From contig JAFEKX020000001.1 of the NCBI GenBank assembly GCA_016893485.2, positions 7,581,501 to 7,645,500 of the forward strand: DNA of 64,000 nt, read 5' to 3'. This stretch comes from Streptomyces sp. P3. GTDB lineage: Bacteria; Actinomycetota; Actinomycetes; Streptomycetales; Streptomycetaceae. Made by a program: the position numbers and the translations under genes. A model generated the notes under the pieces. It was not told where the DNA came from. It was given only the letters and a program-made list of their open reading frames with translations, and made no database searches. This document shows positions 56,438 through 64,000 of the stretch, piece after piece; within the stretch, counting starts at the first letter, position 1; the number at the start of each line of letters is the position of its first letter.

Positions 56438-57094
56438 ATGACCGACCGTCTCCCGCAGACCGACCGCACCCGCCACCGCCGCCTCGCCGACCAGGGCAGC
56501 CTCGACCGCGCCGACCTGGACGCGATCCTCGACGCCGGGTTCGTCTGTCACCTGGGGGTGGTGATCGAGGGGCGGCCGGTCGTCGTCCCCACGGTGTACG
56601 GGAGGCACGGGCGGGAGCTGTACTTCCACGGGTCCGTAGCGAGTCGCAGTCTCGCGGGCGGCACCCCGTGTGCGTCACCGTCACGCATGTCGACGGGCTG
56701 GTGCTGGCCCGGTCGGTCTTCGAGCACGGGGTCAACTACCGCAGCGCGATGATCCACGGCGTACCCCGCAAGGTCACCGACCCGGACGAAAAACTGGCCG
56801 GCCTGCGCCGCCTGACCGAACACGCGACACCGGGACAGTGGTCGTACGCCAGACCGCCGACCCGCAAGGAACTCGCGGCCACCGTCCTGCTCGCCCTCCC
56901 CCTCGACGAGGCGTCCGTCAAGATCCGCACCGGCGGCCCCGATGACGGAGACGGCCCCGACGCGGAACTGGGACTCTGGGCGGGAACACTCCCGCTGACC
57001 TCGGTCTGGGGCGCCCCGTACCGGACCCCGTGCTCCCCCTGGCACCCCGGTACCCGACCACATCGCCCACCGAGAGGCATCAGACCAGAGCTGA
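56438..57094 (+). CDS. Pyridoxamine 5'-phosphate oxidase-family (FMN-binding split-barrel) protein
   Basis: The protein of about 220 residues matches the PNPOx-like FMN-binding family: LDAILDAGFVCHLGVVIEGR, VVVPTVYGRHGRELYFHGSV, CVTVTHVDGLVLARSVFEHG and a C-terminal VKIRTGGPDDGDGPDAELG and LWAGTLPLTSVWGAP. The substrate is unknown; relatives bind FMN, heme or F420. Base losses near 56662, 57018 and 57050 are corrected, giving the end HREASDQS. It is divergent from the TetR gene, so the TetR operator may also touch its promoter. Confidence 0.82.
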
Positions 57095-57099
57095 CCCGG

Positions 57100-57340
57100 C
57101 ACTGCCGCCCCAACCCCGCCCACCCTCACCCCCTCAGGGGCGCGGGGAACTCCACGGCGTCAGGGATGCATTGCCGACTGAACCCCGCCCACCCCCACAC
57201 CCTCAGGGGCGCGGGGAACTGCGCGCCCAGCCACAACGCACCCGCACCCGGCAGACAACCCAAGCCCCCACCCACAACGCACCCGCACCCGCACCCCGCA
57301 GACAACCCAAACCGCACCACACCGCCCCCCGCTCCGACCC
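57100..57340. repeat. Two tandem copies of a Streptomyces-type repeat plus a second repeat
   Basis: A unit of about 52 bp (AACCCCGCCCACCC... then CCCTCAGGGGCGCGGGGAACT) occurs twice, ending at 57151 and 57220. The second copy runs on into GCGCGCCCAGCCACAACGC, which resembles the element at 18151-18190. It is followed by two copies of a unit with CACAACGCACCCGCACCC and GCAGACAACCCAA. The stretch fills the gap between the PNPOx-like and radical SAM genes. Confidence 0.6.
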
Positions 57341-57397
57341 CCAACCGCCGGGGGCATACCGTGAGGAGTCGTACGCCTAGCCAGGAGGAGATACGGG

Positions 57398-58717
57398 ATG
57401 GGCAGCCGCACCGCGCTGGTCGAGGATCTGATGGAGCGCTTTCCGCATGTGCCGCGGGAGGCCGTCTTCAAGGAGGACCTGCTCCGCGGGGGTGTCGCCT
57501 TCGACCCGTCCGCGCTCAGCGACAACGAGGGCGGTGAGGTCAAGCCGAAGTCGTACTTCATCTTCTCCTTCGACCACGGCACCCTGCCCGAGCTGGGCGA
57601 GGCCGCGCTGCGCCGCCCCCGGAGGAGATCATCCTTACGGGAGGCCCGTACGACCTGCGACGGACCGTCGTCTCCGTGCGGGTGAACCCGACCTCGCCGT
57701 ACCGCGTGGCCGCCGACGACGACGGAATTCTCGGGCTGTACCTCGACGGGAAGCGGATCGCGGACGTCGGGGTGCCGCCGATGCCGGAGTACTACCGGCA
57801 CAAGCTCGCCAACGGCAAGTCCGTCATGGAGGTCGCCCCCACCATCCAGTGGGGCTACCTGATCTACCTCACCGTCTTCCGCGTCTGCCAGTACTTCGGC
57901 GCCAAGGAGGAGTGCCAGTACTGCGACATCAACCACAACTGGCGCCAGCACAAGGCGGCGGGCCGGCCGTACACCGGGGTCAAGGACGTCGAGGAGGTAC
58001 TCGAGGCCCTGGAGATCATCGACCGGTACGACACCGCGAAGGTGTCCACCGCCTACACCCTCACCGGCGGCGCGATCACCAAGACGGTCGCCGGGCGCGA
58101 CGAGGCCGACTTCTACGGCCACTACGCCAAGGCCATCGAGGAGCGCTTCCCGGGTCGTTGGATCGGCAAGGTCGTGGCCCAGGCGCTGCCGAAGGACGAC
58201 GTGCAGCGCTTCAAGGACTACGGCGTGCAGATCTACCACCCCAACTACGAGGTGTGGGACGAGTACCTGTTCAAGCTGCACTGCCCGGGCAAGGAGCGCT
58301 ACGTCGGCCGCGCCGAGTGGCACAAGCGGATCCTCGACTCCGCGGAGATCTTCGGCGCACGCAACGTGATCCCCAACTTCGTGGCCGGCGTGGAGATGGC
58401 GGAGCCGTTCGGCTTCAAGACCGTCGACGAGGCGATCGCGTCGACGACCGAGGGGCTGCGCTTCTTCATGTCGCAGGGCATCACGCCCCGCTTCACCACC
58501 TGGTGCCCCGAGCCCACCACCCCGCTGGGCAAGGCCAACCCGCAGGGCGCGCCGCTGGAGTACCACATCCGGCTGCTGGAGGCCTACCGCGCCACGATGG
58601 AGGACTTCGGGCTCAAGTCCCCCGCCCGGATACGGCGAACCGGGCCCCGGCCGCGCCGTCTTCTCCGTCAGTTCCTTCATGGACAGTCTCCCCGCCGAGG
58701 AGCCCGCGCCTTTGTAA
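57398..58717 (+). CDS. Radical SAM protein with C-X8-C-X2-C cysteine spacing
   Basis: The protein of about 440 residues has a radical SAM barrel. The cluster cysteines appear in CQYFGAKEECQYCDINHNW, where spacing is C-X8-C-X2-C rather than the usual C-X3-C-X2-C. Other segments are YTGVKDVEEVLEALEIIDRY, RNVIPNFVAGVEMAEPFGFK and TPRFTTWCPEPTTPLGKANP. The N-terminus (MGSRTALVEDLMERFPHVPR) and C-terminus (VFSVSSFMDSLPAEEPAPL) are in other frames; base losses near 57617 and 58619 are corrected. The reaction is unknown to me. Confidence 0.82.
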
Positions 58718-58931
58718 GGTAACGGTGTGGCCAACTCCTGCGACGGGTGAGCCGGGAGAGTCCCGGACACGTACAACTGCACAGAGGCGACTGACAGTCA
58801 CCGCAATTGAATACGCGGCTTGTCAGTTGTGTGGGATGCGTGAAAGGCTCTGGCCCTGTCACGAGGCAGTCCCCCTCCAACTCGCTTACCGTCAAAGCTG
58901 GTTGGCCGTCATTCGTGGATGCAGGAGACCC

Positions 58932-60446
58932 ATGCCCGACCTGCCGACTCCTCAGGACGCCGCTGAGGCAGCGCTGTTCACCGAGTGCTGGGACGCCGTG
59001 CTGTCCTACGCCGACCTGTGCACGTCCGGAGCCGAATCGGCCACCGAACTGGCCGGGGAGGCGTTCGCGCTCGGCATCCAGGAGGCCCGGTCCGCCGGGT
59101 CCGGCCTGATGCGCGGACCGGCCCGTCGGGTGCTGCCGGTGATACCGCTGCTGCTGACCGCCGTACGCACCACGGCGGCGGCGTGGGAGCTGGCCGGGCG
59201 GGGGCACCGGCTCGACCCGGACCTGCGGCTGTGGCTCAACTCCGAGAAGGCCGCCCGCTATCACGGCATGCCGTTGCAGCGACCGATCGCCCTGCGCGGC
59301 CTGCGGGACCTGCAAGAAGCGGACGCGGCGCTGCTGTGGCTGGCCGAGGTGGAGGCCCTGCCGCTGCCCGTCGTGGCCCGCCGCCTCGGCCTCGACCCGA
59401 CGGCCGTCTCCACCGAACTCGCCCAGGTGCGGGCTCTGTTCAGGGATCGCTGCCACCGCAGCCACCTCGACACCCCGATGGACGCGGAGTGCCGCAGCTA
59501 CGCCCGGCTGCTGGACGCGGTGACCCGGTCACCGGCCGCCGACACTCCTGAGGACCTCTCCCGGCACCTCGCGACCTGCGTGCAGTGCGCGGAGGCCGCC
59601 GCCTGTCTGCGGCTCGCGGGCGGTGGGCTGCCCGCGGCCCTCGCGAGCGGCGTCATCGGCTGGGGCGGGCTCGCCTATCTGGAGCGCCGCCGCCGGGCCG
59701 CCGAGGTACGGCTGGGCGCGGGGCGTCCCGTGGCCGAACTGGAGGCGGGGGAACCGAAGGAGGGCGCGAGCAAGGCGCGCCTCGTGCGCAACGGACTGCT
59801 CGCCGCGGCCGTGCTGTTGTCCCTGGTGGCGCTCGGTGTGTCGATGATGCCGATGGGCGGCTCCGGCCACGACAACGCGGCCCGTGACGACGCCGACCGT
59901 CAGCCGGTGGCCGACCCCGGCCCCACCCTGTCGTCCGCCGGCGCCCACTCCTCGGGCACGTCCTCGACGTCTCCCCGGCCCACGGCGAGGAGTACGGCGA
60001 CCGACGCGGGGGACAAGAACCCGGACACGGAACCCCAGGGCACCGCCTCGGCGACGGCGGGCAACTCGCAGGCGCCCACGAGGAGTTCGGGCTCCGGCGC
60101 GGGTTCGGGATCGGGTTCGGGCACGACCGCGCCGGCCGGCTGTGACGTCACCTACGACCTCGTCAACCAGTGGTCCGACGGCTTCCAGGCCACCGTCACC
60201 GTCACCACCACCAAGGCCCTCGACACCTGGCGCCTCTCCTGGTCCTACCGCGACGGCCAGCAGGTCACCCAGATGTGGGACGCGAGCGTCGCCCAGGACG
60301 GCTCCCGGGTCACCGCCACCGCCGCCGACTACAACAAGAACGTCGCCGCGGACGGCAGCTTCACCTTCGGCTTCCTCGGCACATGGAACAACAGCAAGAA
60401 CTCGGCGCCGTACGGCTTCACCCTCAACGGCGCGTCCTGCAAGTAG
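58932..60446 (+). CDS. Membrane protein with sigma-like cytoplasmic part and outside cellulose-binding (CBM2) domain
   Basis: The protein of 504 residues is in one frame. The first 250 residues are cytoplasmic and helical with a sigma-70 region-like part (LPLPVVARRLGLDPTAVSTE) and a zinc-finger-like HLATCVQCAEAAACLRL. One membrane segment (GLLAAAVLLSLVALGVSMMP) is followed by a Ser/Thr/Pro/Gly linker and a CBM2 domain (CDVTYDLVNQWSDGFQATVT, WRLSWSYRDGQQVTQMWDAS, GFTLNGASCK). The start ATG at 58932 follows AGGAG. It could sense or anchor to cellulose and signal inward; no anti-sigma partner is adjacent. Confidence 0.8.
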   Translation: MPDLPTPQDAAEAALFTECWDAVLSYADLCTSGAESATELAGEAFALGIQEARSAGSGLMRGPARRVLPVIPLLLTAVRTTAAAWELAGRGHRLDPDLRLWLNSEKAARYHGMPLQRPIALRGLRDLQEADAALLWLAEVEALPLPVVARRLGLDPTAVSTELAQVRALFRDRCHRSHLDTPMDAECRSYARLLDAVTRSPAADTPEDLSRHLATCVQCAEAAACLRLAGGGLPAALASGVIGWGGLAYLERRRRAAEVRLGAGRPVAELEAGEPKEGASKARLVRNGLLAAAVLLSLVALGVSMMPMGGSGHDNAARDDADRQPVADPGPTLSSAGAHSSGTSSTSPRPTARSTATDAGDKNPDTEPQGTASATAGNSQAPTRSSGSGAGSGSGSGTTAPAGCDVTYDLVNQWSDGFQATVTVTTTKALDTWRLSWSYRDGQQVTQMWDASVAQDGSRVTATAADYNKNVAADGSFTFGFLGTWNNSKNSAPYGFTLNGASCK

Positions 60447-60548
60447 CCCGGCCCCCTTCAGGTGCCGACGCGGTACGGGCCGAGGGCAGGCGTGCCGTAA
60501 TTCGCTGGCACCGCGGCCTGTGTGTCTTCTAGGGTTGGTGCTGTTGGA

Positions 60549-60569
60549 GCGGCAACCGTGCGTTGCCGC
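60549..60569 (+). promoter_or_regulatory. 8-bp hairpin in the leader ahead of rsgA
   Basis: GCGGCAAC and GTTGCCGC form a perfect 8-bp stem with a 5-nt loop, 100 nt past the CBM2-protein stop. It may end that transcript or shape the leader of the small ORF. Confidence 0.4.
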
Positions 60570-60604
60570 AGGTGACTTGGCTTGTGTTGTGGGAGGTGTG
60601 ACCG

Positions 60605-60676
60605 ATGGCTGTCGTTGAGATGGGCGCTGCCCGCATCCGGAAGTTCATCAAGTCCACACCCGTGGCCGCCGGCTGA
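60605..60676 (+). CDS. Possible 23-residue small protein ahead of rsgA
   Basis: An ATG behind GGGAGG opens a frame of 23 codons (AVVEMGAARIRKFIKSTPVA) ending in TGA 63 nt before the rsgA start. The peptide is basic and could form an amphipathic helix. No family is recognised. Confidence 0.4.
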   Translation: MAVVEMGAARIRKFIKSTPVAAG

Positions 60677-60739
60677 CCTCTCTCTTCTTCCCGCGTCTGT
60701 GTGCGCGGTGCCGGGGCCACCCTTGTGAAGGGTCACCCC

Positions 60740-61857
60740 TTGTCTTTCTCTTCTCTCCCGGGTTCGTTCTCGCCGTCTTCCTCTGTGCATCCGCTGCAGC
60801 CGTACGGCTGGGATGCGGAGTGGGAGGCCGAGTTCGCCCGTTCGCCGAGCAGGGGCTCCTGCCCGGCCGTGTCGCGCGTGTCGACCGTGGTCTGTGTGAT
60901 GTCGTCACCCCGGCCGGCACCGTCCGTGCCGACACCGAGTTCGTCGTCCCCGTGACCCGATGAAGGTCGTGTGCACGGGCGACTGGGTCGCCGTGGACCC
61001 CGAAGGCGGCACCCCGCGCTACGTACGGACGTATCTGCCCCGCCGTACCGCCTTCGTGCGCTCCACCTCCTCCAAGCGGTCCGAGGGGCAGATCCTCGCG
61101 GCCAACGTCGACCACGCGATCATCGCGGTGCCGCTGACCGGGGAACTCGACCTCGGCCGTATCGAACGGTTCCTCGCGCTCGCCTGGGAGTCCGGGGCCC
61201 AGCCCTGGTCGTGCTGACCAAGGCCGACCTCGTGCCGGACGCGGTGACGCTGTCGTATCTCGTCCAGGACGTGGAGACGGCCGCGCCCGGTGTGCCGGTG
61301 CTGGCCGTGAGCGCCGCCACCGGGGACGGCATCGACGTGCTGGCCGCGGTCGCCGCCGGGGGCACGTCCGTGCTGCTCGGGCAGTCCGGCGCGGGCAAGT
61401 CGACGCTCGCGAACGCGTTGCTGGGCGAGGACGTGATGGATGTCCAGGCGACGCGTGACGTCGACGGCAAGGGCCGTCATACGACCACCACGCGCAACCT
61501 GCTCGCCCTACCCGGCGGCGGGGTCCTGATCGACACCCCGGGCTGCGCGGGGTCGGTCTGTGGGACGCGCAGACCGGCGTCGGCCAGGTGTTCGCCGAGA
61601 TCGAGGAACTGGCGTCCCGGTGCCGCTTCCACGACTGCGCCCACACCGCCGAACCGGGCTGCGCCGTCCTCGCCGCCCTCGACTCCGGCACCCTCCCCGA
61701 ACGCCGCCTCGACAGCTACCGCAAGCTCATGCGCGAGAACCAGTGGATCGTCGCCAAGACCGACGCCCGCATGCGGGCCGAACTCCGCCGCGACTGGAAA
61801 CGAAAGGGAGCGGAGGGCAAGGCGGCGATGGAGGCGAAGCGGGGACGCTGGGCGTAG
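60740..61857 (+). CDS. rsgA: Ribosome small-subunit-dependent GTPase
   Basis: RsgA (YjeQ) is a circularly permuted GTPase that assists 30S subunit maturation. The G4 motif (LVVLTKADLV) precedes G1 (LGQSGAGKSTLANALLG) and G3 (IDTPGC), as expected. The OB-fold lies at the N-terminus (MKVVCTGDWVAVDPEGGTP) and the zinc knuckle CRFHDCAHTAEPGC near the C-terminus. The start is TTG at 60740 behind GAAGGG; base losses near 60850, 61197 and 61553 are corrected. Length is about 373 residues. Confidence 0.9.
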
Positions 61858-62080
61858 GGGTGGCCGGCCCGGGCGGTCCGGGGAGGGCTCGTGGCGCGGC
61901 CTGCGGGGGTCTCGGGCGCGTGTTCCGGGTGCGGGGTGCGCCCGCTCGCGGCGGTCGGGGGCGGGCCTTGGGTGTCCGGTCCCGGCTACTGGTCGGCGGG
62001 CTGACGCCCTGGGTGCTCTGGGTGCCTTGGGTGCCTTGGGTATCTGGTCCGGCTCCGCCTGGTCAGCCGCGCGCGAGCCC

Positions 62081-62420
62081 TCGGCACCCGCCTCTCCGGC
62101 CCGGCGCCCGCCTCTCCGGCCCGGCACCCGCCTCTCCGGCCCGGCGCCCGCCTCTCCGGCCCGGCACCCGTCACTCCGGTCCGGCGCCTCCCTCCCTGGT
62201 CCGGCGCCCGCCTATCCGGCCCAGCGCCCGCCTCTCCGGTCCGGTGCCCGCCTTCCCGGCCCAGCGCCTGTCACTCCGGTCCGGCGCCTCCCTCCCTGGT
62301 CCGGCGCCCGCCTCCCTGGTCCGGCGCCCGCCTCTCCGGTCCGGCGCCCGCCTATCCGGTCCGGCCCAGCGCTCGCCTTCCCGGCCCAGCGCCCCTCCCC
62401 GGTCAGGCGCCCGCCTCCCC
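62081..62420. repeat. 20-bp minisatellite between rsgA and the glycosylase gene
   Basis: From 62081 to 62360 the sequence is a run of 14 units of 20 bp with consensus CCGGCGCCCGCCTCTCCGGC; the last 60 bp are degenerate. Positions 62170-62212 and 62270-62312 are identical, showing a 100-bp (five-unit) higher-order duplication. The period is not a multiple of three and open frames across it are chance. It is the main feature of the 628-nt gap 61858-62485. Confidence 0.85.
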
Positions 62421-62485
62421 GCCCCCAACACCGCGTCCGATTTCCGCCAGACCCGCCCCGGGGATGGCGGAGACTGGACACTGTG

Positions 62486-63948
62486 ATGGACGAGGAGAGC
62501 AGGTACGAAGCCGTGCGGAGCCGGGATGCCCGGTTCGACGGGGAGTTCTTTTTCGCGGTGGTCACGACCGGGATCTACTGCCGGCCCAGCTGCCCGGCGG
62601 TGACGCCGAAGCGGCGGAACGTGCGGTTCTTCGCGACCGCCGCCGCCGCGCAGGGCTCGGGGTTCCGGGCCTGTCGGCGGTGTCGGCCGGACGCCGTGCC
62701 GGGGTCGGCCGAGTGGAACGCGCGCGCCGATGTCGTGGGCCGGGCCGTGCGGCTGATCGGCGACGGCGTCGTGGACCGCGAGGGCGTCGCCGGGCTCGCC
62801 GTACGGCTGGGATACAGCGCACGGCAGGTCCAGCGGCAGCTCACCGCCGAACTCGGCGCCGGGCCCGTCGCCCTCGCCCGGGCCCAGCGCGCGCACACCG
62901 CACGCGTGCTCGTGCAGACCACCGACCTGCCGATCACCGACGTTGCCTTCGCGGCCGGGTTCGCCAGCGTGCGCCAGTTCAACGACACCATCCGCGCCGT
63001 GTACGCGTCGACCCCGAGTGAGTTGCGGACCGCCAAGGCGCCGCACGTGGCGAGAGCGACAGCGGCCGGCCCCTCCGCCGGCATCCCGCTGCGACTCGCC
63101 TACCGCGGTCCCTACCAGTCCGCCGCCGTCTTCGACCTGCTCGCCCGCGAGGCCGTCCCCGGTGTGGAGGAGATCATCGGCAGCCCCGGCCGCCGTACCT
63201 ACCGCCGCACCCTCCGCCTCCCTTACGGCACCGGAATCGTCGCCGTCGACGAACGCCCCGGCGTCCTCAAGGCCGCGTCCCTCGCCCACCCCGGCGGCTG
63301 GCTCGACGCCCGGCTGCACCTCACCGACCACCGGGATCTGACCACCGCGGTCCAGCGGCTACGACGGCTCTTCGACCTCGACGCCGACCCGTACGCCGTC
63401 GACGAACGGCTCGGCGAGGACCCCCGGCTCGCCCCGCTCGTCGCCGCCCGCCCCGGCCTGCGCTCACCGGGCACCGCCGACCCGGAGGAACTCGCCGTAC
63501 GGGCCCTGGTCGGGCCGGCGGAGGCCGAGCGGCTGGTGCGGCGGTACGGCAAGACGCTGGACGCCCCGTCCGGCGGCCTCACCCATCTCTTCCCGAGCCG
63601 TCCGCCCTGGCGGAGGTCGCACCCGGCGAACCCCTGTCCGCCCTCGCCACCGCCCTGGCCGACGGCACCGTACGGCTCGACGCGGGTGTCGACCGGGACG
63701 ACGCCCAGGCCGCCCTGCTCGCGCTGCCCGGCATGGACGCCGCCACCGTCGCCGTCATCCGCACCCGTGCCCTCGGCGACCCCGACGTGGCACCGCCCGG
63801 CACCGACACCCCGGACGCCTGGCGGCCCTGGCGTTCCTACGCCGTCCAGCACCTACAGCACGCACAGCACGCACAGCATGAACAGCACGTAGAACACCTA
63901 CAACACGTACAACACCTGCGCACGGCAGGGGAGTTGGAGCACCGATGA
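62486..63948 (+). CDS. alkA: Ada-like AlkA-type DNA-3-methyladenine glycosylase with His-rich tail
   Basis: The protein of about 488 residues joins three parts: an Ada-type zinc domain (GIYCRPSCPAVTPKRRNVRF, GFRACRRCRPDA), an AraC-type helix-turn-helix (GVAGLAVRLGYSARQVQRQL, DVAFAAGFASVRQF) and an AlkA N-domain plus HhH-GPD glycosylase (YRGPYQSAAVFDLLAREAVP, LPGMDAATVAVIRTRALGDP). One base near 63595 is missing. After DPDVAPPGTD it passes straight to AWRPWRSYAVQHL, so about 20-30 residues normally holding the catalytic-aspartate loop and next helix seem absent. The tail is an unusual run of QH triplets. It overlaps ogt (ATGA). Confidence 0.83.
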
Positions 63949-64000
63949 CCGGCCCCACGACCGATCCGACCACCGTCCGCTGGACGAGTTTCGGCAGCCC
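63945..64000 (+). CDS. ogt: Methylated-DNA-protein cysteine methyltransferase (partial, 3' end outside window)
   Basis: The ATG overlaps the glycosylase stop and opens MTGPTTDPTTVRWTSFGSP, the usual start of actinobacterial Ogt proteins, which remove O6-methyl groups from guanine. The gene runs off the window. The pairing with an AlkA-type glycosylase supports the call; the catalytic PCHR motif lies outside. Confidence 0.6.
   Translation, partial: MTGPTTDPTTVRWTSFGS

Noticed and set aside
57447-58931. In-frame N-terminal extension of the CBM2 protein through the radical SAM gene
   Set aside because: This frame is the wrong one for the radical SAM cysteines, and an AGGAG-preceded ATG at 58932 gives a sensible protein.
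62081-62420. Possible CRISPR array
   Set aside because: Repeats are contiguous with no unique spacers and no cas genes are nearby.
60971-63892. Single long frame joining rsgA, the minisatellite and the glycosylase
   Set aside because: The first part is out of frame with RsgA motifs and the middle translates a 20-bp repeat; two separate genes with their own starts explain the region.

Overview
The window reads as chromosomal DNA of a Streptomyces or close relative. GC is very high with G/C in nearly every third codon position, most genes have antisense shadow frames, GTG/TTG starts and ATGA overlaps are common, and many protein families are typical of Streptomyces (alditol oxidase AldO, a putative-leader-peptide upstream of the cys operon, SigE-family sigma factors, DUF2264, CBM2 surface proteins). 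I saw no rRNA, tRNA, CRISPR array, insertion sequence or prophage gene. Most genes are split by one or more single-base losses, nearly always inside short C or G runs. There are at least 70 such events, and correcting them restores full-length conserved proteins. I therefore treat them as consensus errors and annotate each gene from its true start to its true stop.

Layout, left to right. (1) 1-5357, minus: an assimilatory sulfate reduction operon (cysI, a zinc-ribbon microprotein, cysH, cysC) behind a 27-aa leader peptide, then a GNAT acetyltransferase and a secreted protein. (2) 5558-8686, minus: a GAF-domain regulator and an AidB-type acyl-CoA dehydrogenase. (3) 8777-16453, minus: a compact biosynthetic operon with a membrane protein carrying a carrier domain, six predicted membrane segments and three left-handed beta-helix domains (the C-terminal architecture of Pls-type poly-amino-acid synthetases), a free-standing adenylation-carrier protein, a SyrP-like dioxygenase, and SbnB and SbnA homologues that should make 2,3-diaminopropionate. 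This is the best candidate for an undescribed system. (4) 16978-22775: a YihY-family membrane protein, an NmrA-like oxidoreductase, two AraC regulators, two VOC proteins and a ThuA-like protein.

(5) 23094-28614: a LacI repressor, a D-2-hydroxyacid dehydrogenase, a type-B carboxylesterase, a LacI gene lacking its core, and a homocysteine methyltransferase, with several LacI-type palindromes between them. (6) 28732-37415: a surface protein with beta-strand repeats, a GH43 galactanase, a pectinesterase remnant, a PL4 rhamnogalacturonan lyase, a CE12 esterase and a DUF2264 protein. (7) 37608-43456: a TetR/YhgE pair, a SigE-family sigma factor with a PASTA protein, and an ATPase plus two permeases of an ABC-2 exporter. 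(8) 43491-54016, minus: an MFS transporter, GH2 beta-galactosidase, a sugar ABC importer, a GH30 galactanase and a ROK repressor. Regions 6 and 8 together look like a locus for the galactan side chains and backbone of pectin (rhamnogalacturonan I and type II arabinogalactan): secreted GH43, GH30, PL4 and CE12 enzymes cut the polymer, the ABC system imports oligosaccharides, and GH2 trims them inside. A bipartite motif is shared by the promoters of the importer and of the ROK repressor.

(9) 54178-64000: aldO with a small membrane protein and a TetR regulator, a PNPOx-like protein, a tandem Streptomyces-type repeat, a radical SAM protein with unusual cysteine spacing, a membrane protein linking a sigma-like cytoplasmic part to an outside cellulose-binding domain, rsgA, a 20-bp minisatellite, and an AlkA-type DNA glycosylase overlapping the start of ogt.
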